Of a stretch of 5,805 nucleotides of DNA, positions 1 through 5,798 are shown in pieces. A model generated the notes under the pieces. The model was not told the DNA's origin and did not search any database. It saw only the letters and a list, made by a program, of their open reading frames with translations. The stretch covers positions 1-5,805 of the forward strand of contig DAOWLV010000227.1 of assembly GCA_030643455.1 (NCBI GenBank), read 5' to 3'. The DNA comes from Candidatus Krumholzibacteriia bacterium. GTDB taxonomy: Bacteria > Krumholzibacteriota > Krumholzibacteriia > LZORAL124-64-63. A program made the position numbers and the translations under genes. How positions within the stretch are numbered: the stretch's first letter is position 1; each line of letters begins with the position of its first letter.

Positions 1-13
1 CACCGAGTTTCAT
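1..13 (-). CDS. possible 5' end of a divergent gene (partial, runs off left edge)
   Basis: Reading leftward on the minus strand, an ATG at 13-11 opens M-K-L-G before the window ends. A GAGGTG Shine-Dalgarno-like sequence (minus strand, 22-17) sits just upstream, with five bases between its GAGG core and the ATG. The ATG-AAA start and the spacing look like a real bacterial start site. Only four codons are visible, so the product cannot be named. A competing explanation is that the left edge is the tail of a + strand gene ending at the TGA at 74-76, because that + frame is open from base 2 for 24 codons. I slightly favour the divergent start because of its ribosome binding site. Confidence 0.33.
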
Positions 14-74
14 GCGCACCTCATGTTTCCTGTTCACCACCGGTTGATGATTCCGTACAATGGATTCAGGTTTT

Positions 75-103
75 GATATCCGAACTCATTTCGAAGTTAA
101 CAA
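75..103 (-). promoter_or_regulatory. weak candidate promoter for the divergent gene, inside an imperfect inverted repeat
   Basis: On the minus strand, TTGTTA (103-98) and GATATC (80-75) are separated by exactly 17 bases. They match the -35 consensus at 4 of 6 and the -10 consensus at 3 of 6 positions. The same bases form an imperfect inverted repeat, TTGATATC (73-80) against GTTAACAA (96-103), with 6 of 8 positions symmetric and a 15-base centre that contains the palindrome TTCGAA (90-95). It could be a promoter, an operator or chance in the only AT-richer stretch upstream of sfsA. The -10 match is poor, so this is tentative. Confidence 0.2.
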
Positions 104-130
104 TAACCAAGCCTGCAACAACGGGCAACG

Positions 131-137
131 AAGGAGA
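131..137 (+). promoter_or_regulatory. Shine-Dalgarno sequence that fixes the sfsA start
   Basis: AAGGAGA lies at 131-137, and its AGGAG core is five bases before the TTG at 142. No comparable sequence precedes the upstream in-frame TTG at 73. This favours the shorter SfsA form, which begins M-D-F-P-T-P-L. Confidence 0.7.
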
Positions 138-141
138 TTTG

Positions 142-882
142 TTGGATTTCCCCACTCCCCTGGTCCGCGGCCGGTTCCTGCGCCGTGAAAAACGCTTTTT
201 CATCCACGCCAGGCTGGACAATGGCACCGACGTGGTCGCCCACACCAACAACACCGGCAGCATGAGGGGCTGCCTGGCCGCCGGAGCGCGCCTCTGGTTG
301 AGCCCCGCCGCCAATCCCGCCCGGAAATTGAAATGGTCGCTGGAAATCGTGGAAGTGATGGCCCGGGATATCCAGGGCCGCGACATCCAGGTGCTCGTGG
401 GGGTGAACACCATCCTGGCCAACCGGTTGGTGGCCGAGGCGATCACCGCCGGCCTGATTCCGTCATTGGCGGGATTCGACATTCTTCGCACCGAAATCCG
501 CTACGGATCACGCGGTTCGCGGGTGGATATTCTATTGACCACGGGCCAGGACCGGGTGTGGGTCGAGGTCAAGAACGTCTCCCTCGTTGAGAACGGCCAC
601 GCCCGCTTTCCCGACTCCCCCACTGAACGGGGGCGCAAGCATCTGCTGGAACTCCAGGAGATGGTCACCGCGGGCGACCGGGCCGCCCTGGTGTTCTGCT
701 GCCAACGCCCGGATGCCGTCACGGTCGGTGCGGCCGATGATATCGACCCGGAATACGGCAGATTGTTGCGGCAGGCGGCGGCAGCCGGGGTCGAAATCCT
801 CGGCCTGGGAACCCGGGTGGACTCACACGCCATTGCACCCGAACGGGTTGTGGAAGTTGATCTTGCACCGTTTCAAACTTGA
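142..882 (+). CDS. sfsA: SfsA family protein (sugar fermentation stimulation protein homologue, PD-(D/E)XK nuclease fold)
   Basis: The protein has 246 residues from a TTG start, close to the roughly 230-240 usual for SfsA. SfsA proteins have an N-terminal OB-like nucleic-acid-binding part and a PD-(D/E)XK nuclease-like core. E. coli SfsA was found as a DNA-binding factor affecting maltose use, and the family is now often named DNA/RNA nuclease SfsA. Family landmarks are present in order: FPTPLVRG (3-10), KRFF (17-20), the NTGSM block (37-41), VNTILANRL (88-96), YGSRGSRVD (121-129), EVK (142-144) and FPDSPTERGRKHL (156-168). D129, E142 and K144 are the likely metal and catalytic residues, so the site looks intact. 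The frame stays open to the left edge, and another TTG at 73 would give 269 residues. The shorter start is preferred because it has a Shine-Dalgarno sequence and begins like E. coli SfsA (MEFSPPL). No signal peptide or membrane segment is seen, so it should be cytosolic. The family call is very secure; the cellular role is not. Confidence 0.95.
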   Translation: MDFPTPLVRGRFLRREKRFFIHARLDNGTDVVAHTNNTGSMRGCLAAGARLWLSPAANPARKLKWSLEIVEVMARDIQGRDIQVLVGVNTILANRLVAEAITAGLIPSLAGFDILRTEIRYGSRGSRVDILLTTGQDRVWVEVKNVSLVENGHARFPDSPTERGRKHLLELQEMVTAGDRAALVFCCQRPDAVTVGAADDIDPEYGRLLRQAAAAGVEILGLGTRVDSHAIAPERVVEVDLAPFQT

Positions 883-930
883 ATGAAACCCGAATTCCAA
901 CACATCCTCCCGTATTACCCCCCGGAAAAA

Positions 931-939
931 TGTTATAAT
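931..939 (+). promoter_or_regulatory. extended -10 promoter for the secreted repeat protein
   Basis: TGTTATAAT at 931-939 is a perfect TGnTATAAT extended -10 element. No good -35 hexamer lies 16-18 bases upstream, which is normal for extended -10 promoters. Transcription would start near 946-948, leaving a leader of about 25 bases before the ATG at 973. It lies 48 bases after the sfsA stop in the least GC-rich stretch nearby, so it looks like a genuine housekeeping-type promoter. It also argues against translation starting at the upstream in-frame ATG at 883. Confidence 0.75.
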
Positions 940-960
940 CATCGTGGAATAATTTCCTCA

Positions 961-966
961 AGGGGA
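961..966 (+). promoter_or_regulatory. ribosome binding site for the secreted repeat protein
   Basis: AGGGGA at 961-966 lies six bases before the ATG at 973. No such site precedes the in-frame ATG at 883, which directly abuts the sfsA stop codon. The first residues after 973 give a classical signal peptide, which also supports this start. Confidence 0.65.
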
Positions 967-972
967 CACGCC

Positions 973-3900
973 ATGAATTCCACTCGACGGCTTTATTCGC
1001 CGGTGACCATCCAAATCAGCCGTCTGACCTTCATCCTGGCCATCGCGGTCGTGTGCCTGAGCGCCGGATTCCCCGGTCACTCCCTGGGCCAGGACAACAT
1101 CGGGATCTTCTGGGATGCCGCCTACACCCAGGACTCCACCACCACGGACACCTACCCAAGTATCCTGACCGGATACCTCGTTCTCAAGGACGTTTCGACA
1201 CCCTTTGGACTGCTCGGCTGGGAATGCTGCGCCGATGTGGACGGCCCGGGACAGTTCATTTCATGGTTGATCGAGGGGCAGTCCATCAATGTGGCCACCG
1301 AGCCCTGTTTCATGGTCGGCATCAGCCCGGATCCCATCCCCTCCGATGGAGATGCCTTGCTGGCCACCTTTCAAATACTGGTAACCGAGCCATTGCCCGT
1401 GAGCCTTTCCCTCACGCCTACCTCCATCCCTTCGGTGCCCGATCAGATGTCCTTCATCCCCGCTGACGACCCCGGCGCCCTGCTGCCCATGACGACGGCA
1501 AGCGGTCAACCGAAAGTCGCCTGGATCAACGGGCAAATTCCCAATCTCGAAGTCGACCCGACGACCCTTCACTTCGACAACACCATCATCGGAACCCAGG
1601 TGGTCAAGACCGTTACCGTGTCCAATGTCGGTTCCATTCCGGGTTTCCTCGACGTCACCCTGACGGGTGATTGCGACACGTTTTCCCTGCCCGGGCTCAG
1701 CGGCCCGGTGACCGTGCCGGCCGGTGAATCCCGCACCATCGAAGTGGCTTTTACACCGGTGAATACCGATTTGGTTCTCTGCAACCTGGCCTTGGGTGCG
1801 AACCTGGACGAGGTGCAGATGGTGGGAAGCGGCCGGGAATTGTTGATAGCCTGGCAGGCACCCACCGAGGTGGACTTCGGATCTGTCAGCTCCGGCCAGG
1901 CACAGACCAGGTCGCTGGTCATCCGCAACGTCGGGGAAGCGGAGTTCCTGATTGAACCCTTCATTCCCTTGTCCTGCCCCGAATTCGTCATCACCGAAGG
2001 TGATTATCCGAGCACCATCCTCCCGGGGTACCAGCGAATAATTTTCGTCACCTTCCAGCCCGCGAACCCGGACTCGTATTCGTGCCGCCTCGATCTGGGT
2101 TCGGTTGTGCCGGCCGTGCTGTTGTTGGGCGTCGGTCAGGAATCGACTCTGACGTGGGACATCTCGCCCGCCGCCCTGGAATTCGGGCCCGTCGGCATCG
2201 GCTACGGCTCGGAATTGTCCGTGAGCATCTCCAACACCGGCGACCTGCCCTTCCTGGTGGCCCCCACCCTGCCTCAACCCTGCCCCGAGTTCACCATCAC
2301 CGGTGGGGCTGCGCCCTTCCAGGTTGATCCCGGCGGGATGCACAGCGTCACTGTCCGGTTCGTTCCGTCGGCGCCGGACGACTTTGTCTGCTCCCTGAAT
2401 CTCGGGGAAGGATTGCCGGACGTTCCCATGACCGGGACCGGCCGTGACCCGATTCTCGGCTGGAATGCGCCCACGTCCCACGATTTCGGCCTGGTGGGTG
2501 TGGGAGAGTCCACCCGTTTCACCTTCAATGTCACCAACACCGGGGATATCTCCTTCCAGGTCGATCCCAGCTTGCCTGATACGTCCCAGAGTTTCCGGTT
2601 GATCCTGGGTACGCCCACCTTCCTGGGCTCCGGCCAGTCCCTGGCCGTGGTGGTCGATTTCCAGCCCGTGGTGCCCGGGCTTCACTCCTGCCTCCTGGAC
2701 ATGGGTTCCATTGTGCCGGCCGTCCAGTTGCAGGGTGAGGGAGATCCCCGCCCCGAAACGTGGACCGTCACGCCGACCTTCCTCGATTTCGGTTGGATCT
2801 ACGTTGGGACCTATCAGCAGGAAACGGTTATCATCGACAATGTCGGCGGCACTTTTCTTGAACTGGACATCAGTCTTGAAGATGCGGATATGGGGTACTC
2901 CATCCCCCGCGGTGCAGGAGCCTATCAACTGGCCCCCGGTTATAGCCACGAGGTGGATGTCCTCTTCCAGCCTGAGACCCCCGGCATGTTCGAAACCACC
3001 TTGAACCTGGGGCCCCTGTTTCCGTATTTCCCCATTACGGGATCGGCTGAACCCACGGACGACATCTGTATCATCCAGCCCGACACGCTGGTCTTCGGCC
3101 CCATTGAAATCGGGTACTCCCAGACCAGGACCTATTCCGTGACAAACAATGGCAACCAGCCCCTGCAGATCACTCCGAGCAGCAATTCACCGGTGTTCGT
3201 ATCCCACGGCCTTGACCGAACGTTGGAGTCGGGCCAGACGGCCTATTTTTCGGTGGTCTTCCAGCCCCAGGTTGCCGGGACCTACACCGCCACCATCGAT
3301 CTGGGCAGCCAGGTCTGCGCGGGAGTTTCCCTGATCGGGACGGCCACCATGCAGGGCGGGGTTGGCCAGAACCTGGTGGGAATATTCTTCGATCCGGATT
3401 ACTCCTATATCGAAGCCCAGACCTTTGGTCCCAACGAGATCGTGGAAGGCTATCTGGTCCTGATCGAGCCCTCGGAAACCAGCGGCGTGGGCGCCTGGGA
3501 ACTGGCGGCGGACATTGACGGGGACGCCCAGTGGCTGTCCTGGGATCTCGAGGGACAGCACATCAATGTCGGGCAGGGCAACGAGTTCATCGTGGGCATC
3601 GGCGGCAGCCCCCTGCCCTATTCGCCTGCGGTCCTGCTGGCCACCTTCCAGATCCTGGTTGCCGAGCCCTTCCCGAACGTCGTCTACCTGGAGTTGGGCC
3701 CGATCCAGACCCCGTCGTTGCCCGGTCACATGGTGTGGGCCCCCTGGCATGATGCAAGCATGCTCATGCCGCTGCTGCCCCACACCGGTGACAGCATCGT
3801 GGCCGTGATCAACTGGTCCGCGGTCGGAATCGGCCATCCCGCCCCCCGGGCGACACTCGCCGGCGGTGTGGTCGAGTTGCAATGGCCCGTCCCGGAACAG

Positions 3901-4401
3901 GCGCCTGGCGGCTGTCACCTCTACCGGCGGGACGAGGCCGGTGTCGAGATCCGCTTGACCGATCAACCCTTGACGGGTTATGGATCCATCTTGACCTACA
4001 CCGACCGGCCTGAAGGGTATGCGGCAGGGTCAGTTCTGTATTACAGTTATACGGTAGTTGCAGATGGTGTGGAAGGTGGCCGCAGCCTGGAAACAGAAAT
4101 CCGGCTCACGAATATGCCGGCACTCACCACTCGGCTGTTGCCGAACGTGCCGAACCCCTTCAACCCGATGACCGAGATAAGGTTCGAGCTGGCAAGGCCG
4201 CAGCGGACCCGGGTGGTCGTCTACGACGTGACAGGGCGTCTGGTCAAGGTACTGGCCGACGGTCAATTGGAGGCCGGCGCCCACAGCCGGATCTGGCAGG
4301 GCCGGGACTCGGGCGACCGCCAGGTGCCAAGCGGAACATATTATGTGCGCCTGGAGACGGACGGCAAAGTGGATCATCACAAAATCATGCTGCTGAAATA
4401 A
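973..4401 (+). CDS. large secreted repeat protein: twin unknown domains bracketing six ASH/choice-of-anchor-D repeats, FN3-like module, C-terminal FlgD-Ig/sorting-like domain
   Basis: The protein has 1142 residues from the ATG at 973. A signal peptide is visible: R5-R6, a hydrophobic core at about 18-33 and a likely cut after S-L-G39. C28 does not sit in a lipobox. Next comes an unrecognised domain (about 41-188), then six beta-sandwich repeats of about 100 residues (about 190-791). The repeats carry recurring features such as a DFG-x-V/I-x3-G strand, N-x-G and V-x-F-x-P, as in choice-of-anchor-D/ASH/HYDIN-like domains. A second copy of the first domain follows (about 799-948), then an FN3-like module (about 956-1045). 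The last 88 residues (1055-1142) run from PNPFNP through VYDVTGRLVK and PSGTYYVRL, like FlgD-Ig and type IX sorting domains, and would end at the outer membrane or outside. No catalytic motif is seen, so an adhesive, structural or ligand-binding surface role is inferred. An ATG at 883 would add 30 non-signal-like residues and begin upstream of the promoter. The exact function is unknown. Confidence 0.93.
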   Translation: MNSTRRLYSPVTIQISRLTFILAIAVVCLSAGFPGHSLGQDNIGIFWDAAYTQDSTTTDTYPSILTGYLVLKDVSTPFGLLGWECCADVDGPGQFISWLIEGQSINVATEPCFMVGISPDPIPSDGDALLATFQILVTEPLPVSLSLTPTSIPSVPDQMSFIPADDPGALLPMTTASGQPKVAWINGQIPNLEVDPTTLHFDNTIIGTQVVKTVTVSNVGSIPGFLDVTLTGDCDTFSLPGLSGPVTVPAGESRTIEVAFTPVNTDLVLCNLALGANLDEVQMVGSGRELLIAWQAPTEVDFGSVSSGQAQTRSLVIRNVGEAEFLIEPFIPLSCPEFVITEGDYPSTILPGYQRIIFVTFQPANPDSYSCRLDLGSVVPAVLLLGVGQESTLTWDISPAALEFGPVGIGYGSELSVSISNTGDLPFLVAPTLPQPCPEFTITGGAAPFQVDPGGMHSVTVRFVPSAPDDFVCSLNLGEGLPDVPMTGTGRDPILGWNAPTSHDFGLVGVGESTRFTFNVTNTGDISFQVDPSLPDTSQSFRLILGTPTFLGSGQSLAVVVDFQPVVPGLHSCLLDMGSIVPAVQLQGEGDPRPETWTVTPTFLDFGWIYVGTYQQETVIIDNVGGTFLELDISLEDADMGYSIPRGAGAYQLAPGYSHEVDVLFQPETPGMFETTLNLGPLFPYFPITGSAEPTDDICIIQPDTLVFGPIEIGYSQTRTYSVTNNGNQPLQITPSSNSPVFVSHGLDRTLESGQTAYFSVVFQPQVAGTYTATIDLGSQVCAGVSLIGTATMQGGVGQNLVGIFFDPDYSYIEAQTFGPNEIVEGYLVLIEPSETSGVGAWELAADIDGDAQWLSWDLEGQHINVGQGNEFIVGIGGSPLPYSPAVLLATFQILVAEPFPNVVYLELGPIQTPSLPGHMVWAPWHDASMLMPLLPHTGDSIVAVINWSAVGIGHPAPRATLAGGVVELQWPVPEQAPGGCHLYRRDEAGVEIRLTDQPLTGYGSILTYTDRPEGYAAGSVLYYSYTVVADGVEGGRSLETEIRLTNMPALTTRLLPNVPNPFNPMTEIRFELARPQRTRVVVYDVTGRLVKVLADGQLEAGAHSRIWQGRDSGDRQVPSGTYYVRLETDGKVDHHKIMLLK
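1093..1536 (+). repeat. first copy of a duplicated unknown domain (within the secreted protein)
   Basis: Residues about 41-188 pair with residues about 799-948 of the same protein. Shared landmarks in order are GIF-W/F-D, GYLVL, WE-x2-AD-V/I-DG, SW-x2-EGQ-x-INV, F-x-VGI, LLATFQILV, PS-x-P-x2-M and a closing IN. This copy carries three cysteines, C85, C86 and C111, that the other copy lacks. The alternating hydrophobic pattern and the LLATFQ strand suggest a beta-sandwich. A distant cohesin-like relationship is possible, but it is only a resemblance by eye. Confidence 0.85.
1543..3345 (+). repeat. six tandem ASH/choice-of-anchor-D-like repeats (within the secreted protein)
   Basis: Approximate residue bounds are 190-287, 291-388, 390-490, 493-590, 593-692 and 697-791. 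Each repeat opens with a strand such as LHFDNTIIG, VDFGSVSSG, LEFGPVGIG, HDFGLVGVG, LDFGWIYVG or LVFGPIEIG. An N-x-G or similar turn and a V-x-F-x-P strand follow, and the repeat ends in a short segment such as MVGSG, LLGVG, MTGTG, LQGEG, ITGSA or LIGTA. The DNA copies are well diverged, so this is an old array rather than an unstable DNA repeat. Related domains occur in bacterial surface proteins and in eukaryotic ciliary and centrosomal proteins. Confidence 0.88.
3367..3816 (+). repeat. second copy of the duplicated unknown domain (within the secreted protein)
   Basis: Residues about 799-948 match the N-terminal copy along its whole length, with only small gaps. The three cysteines of the first copy are replaced here (WELAAD in place of WECCAD, and NEF in place of PCF). 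The domain lies directly after the sixth ASH-like repeat and before the FN3-like module, so the two copies bracket the array. Confidence 0.85.
4133..4398 (+). other. segment encoding the C-terminal FlgD-Ig / type IX sorting-like domain
   Basis: Residues 1055-1142 contain NVPNPFNP (1058-1065), then TEIRFEL, VVVYDVTGRLVKVL, a G-x-H-x3-WQGRDSGDRQVPSGTYYVRL stretch and a basic, hydrophobic end (KIMLLK). In Bacteroidetes, domains of this style direct export by the type IX system. In many other FCB-related lineages a very similar domain is annotated only as FlgD Ig-like. Whether it is cleaved or anchors this protein cannot be told from this window, which contains no secretion-system gene. Confidence 0.8.
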
Positions 4402-4441
4402 CAGCCGTGGTTGCCATATAGGCGATGAATCTGAACCGGTC

Positions 4442-4448
4442 GGGGGGA
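4442..4448 (+). promoter_or_regulatory. G-rich ribosome binding site for the phosphatase gene
   Basis: GGGGGGA at 4442-4448 lies four bases before the ATG at 4453 and can pair with the 16S rRNA tail with one wobble. The 51-base gap after the preceding stop has no hairpin followed by a T-run and no convincing promoter, so the gene is probably cotranscribed with the one upstream. Confidence 0.5.
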
Positions 4449-4452
4449 CTGG

Positions 4453-5739
4453 ATGCCCATATTCGGGAACAACAAGGTCCAGTATGAGGAAATCGAACGA
4501 CTGCGACGGGCGGTCGACGAGCTTTCGGTTCTGAACGACCTTGCACGGGCCATCAGCATTTCCCATGATTCCGACCAGATCATCAAGACGATCATCAGCC
4601 GCTCGGTCAAGGCCGTCGGCTCCGAGGAAGTCTCCATCACCATGGTGGATCAGGAGGAGATGGTTCCCACCGGCACCCTGATGTTCGAAAGAAAAGCGGG
4701 AGACAACAGCAAGCACTACCACCTGAACCGCAACATGCTGGGCTGCATGTGCCATGAGAAACGCGCCCTGATGATCAACGACCCGGCCAACGACCCCCTG
4801 TTCCGGGGCACTCCGGTCACCGAGGGGCTTCGCAACTTCCTGTGTGTTCCCCTGATGGTAGGGGCGGAACTCATCGGCGTTTTGAGCGCCTACAACAAGA
4901 TCGCCAGCGACTTCAATTCCGATGACCAGCGCATCCTGGCCATCATCGCCACCCAGTCCGCCCAGGTGCTCGAAAAAGCCCGCCTGGAAAATGAAGCGAG
5001 GGATAACGACCGCATCCGTGAGGACATGCGTCTGGCCGAACTTATCCAGGAAGGGCTGTTGCCCAAGGGTTCCCCGGAAATTACCGGTTATGATGTCGCC
5101 GGCGCCACTCATGCGGCCGGCCACGTGGGCGGGGACTACTACGACTTCATTCCCCTGAAGGACAACCGCTGGGCCTTCGCCCTCGGCGACGTGTCCGGCA
5201 AGGGAATTCCCGCCGCCCTGTTGATGGCCAATCTGCAGGCCACCCTGCGCGGCCAGGTCCTGCAGGGCACGTCCTGCCACGAGTGCCTGACCAACTGCAA
5301 CCGGTTGATGTATCTCAGCACCACCCACGACCGCTTCGCCACTCTTTTCTACGGACGGCTGGATGTCCGCAGCAATGTCCTGACCTACTGCAACGCCGGT
5401 CACGAACGGCCGTACCTCCTGGCCCGCAACGGAGAAAACAACCGCCTGACTGCGGGAGGTCTCGCCGTCGGCATCCTCGAGGAATTCGAATACCAGGACG
5501 ACATCGTCATTCTCCAACCCGGTGACACCGTGGTGGTCTTCTCCGACGGCGTGACCGACATGATCAATTCCCGCGATGAAGCCTTCGGGGAAAAGGGCCT
5601 GGAAAAAATCCTCGAAAACAGCGGGGATCTGGCGGCGCAGGAACTCGTGGACAAGATCATCGCCGAGGTCCAGGAACATGCCGGCGACGAACCAGCTTTC
5701 GACGATGTGACCGTGGTGGTCATCAAGAAGGATCCCTGA
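4453..5739 (+). CDS. GAF-domain PPM/SpoIIE-type (RsbU-like) serine/threonine phosphatase
   Basis: This 428-residue cytosolic protein has no signal peptide or membrane helix. A short helix (about 10-35) leads into a GAF sensor domain (about 25-175, ending around FLCVPLMVG and GVLSAYNK). A helical linker (about 165-200) with the IQEGLLP motif (198-204) typical of RsbU-type enzymes connects to the PPM catalytic domain. Its metal-binding motifs are all present: GGDYYDF (226-232, D228), DVSGKG (246-251), SDGVTD (364-369, D365) and DDVT (417-420). It should therefore be an active Mn/Mg-dependent phosphatase. By family precedent it would dephosphorylate a STAS-domain anti-sigma antagonist in a partner-switching pathway, with the GAF domain sensing a small molecule or redox state. 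That partner is not in the window. The gene probably shares a transcript with the secreted protein upstream and is followed by a strong terminator. Family assignment is very secure; signal and substrate are unknown. Confidence 0.95.
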   Translation: MPIFGNNKVQYEEIERLRRAVDELSVLNDLARAISISHDSDQIIKTIISRSVKAVGSEEVSITMVDQEEMVPTGTLMFERKAGDNSKHYHLNRNMLGCMCHEKRALMINDPANDPLFRGTPVTEGLRNFLCVPLMVGAELIGVLSAYNKIASDFNSDDQRILAIIATQSAQVLEKARLENEARDNDRIREDMRLAELIQEGLLPKGSPEITGYDVAGATHAAGHVGGDYYDFIPLKDNRWAFALGDVSGKGIPAALLMANLQATLRGQVLQGTSCHECLTNCNRLMYLSTTHDRFATLFYGRLDVRSNVLTYCNAGHERPYLLARNGENNRLTAGGLAVGILEEFEYQDDIVILQPGDTVVVFSDGVTDMINSRDEAFGEKGLEKILENSGDLAAQELVDKIIAEVQEHAGDEPAFDDVTVVVIKKDP

Positions 5740-5762
5740 TTGCCCCATCCACCAGCCAACAG

Positions 5763-5798
5763 AAAGAGGCGCCCCCGGGTAGGAGCGCCTCTTTTATT
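5763..5798 (+). terminator. intrinsic terminator after the phosphatase gene
   Basis: A perfect 10-bp stem pairs AAAGAGGCGC (5763-5772) with GCGCCTCTTT (5785-5794) around a 12-base loop. The right arm merges into the T-rich run TTTTATT (5792-5798). It starts 24 bases after the stop codon and probably ends the transcript that begins near 946. The A-rich left flank is short, so activity on the other strand is possible but weaker. Confidence 0.88.

Noticed and set aside
2..76. + strand open frame from the left edge to TGA at 74-76, possibly the tail of an upstream gene
   Set aside because: Twenty-four open codons are too few to support a gene and nothing in the translation is recognisable. The minus-strand start site is a slightly better explanation of this edge.
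73..104. Plus-strand promoter for sfsA with TTGATA at 73-78
   Set aside because: No acceptable -10 hexamer falls 16-18 bases downstream. The nearest candidates need a spacer of 19-20 and match at only 3-4 of 6 positions.
1045..1068. Lipoprotein signal around C28 of the secreted protein
   Set aside because: The residues before the cysteine are A-V-V and do not fit a lipobox, and the hydrophobic core continues past it. A normal signal peptidase I site after G39 fits better.
1261..2949. Minus-strand open frame of 562 codons opposite the secreted repeat protein
   Set aside because: The translation is rich in Gly, His, Asp, Gln and Arg, with no recognisable domain or signal. It lies fully antisense to a gene with clear repeat domains. 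Long antisense frames are expected in GC-rich coding DNA.
1543..3345. DNA-level tandem repeat or CRISPR-like array
   Set aside because: The repeats of about 300 bases are conserved as protein but strongly diverged as DNA. There are no short identical repeats with unique spacers anywhere in the window.
3187..3966. Minus-strand open frame of 259 codons
   Set aside because: It is fully antisense to the sixth ASH repeat, the second bracketing domain and the start of the FN3-like module. Its Gly/His/Asp/Gln-rich composition shows no family motifs.
4402..4452. Terminator or promoter between the secreted protein and the phosphatase gene
   Set aside because: There is no stable hairpin followed by T residues. 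The only AT-rich patch (near 4415-4420) has no paired -35 element.
4030..5748. Minus-strand open frame of 572 codons opposite the phosphatase gene
   Set aside because: It is antisense to a gene with intact PPM and GAF motifs and also runs across the end of the preceding gene. Its composition is typical of a mirrored coding strand, with no domain recognised.
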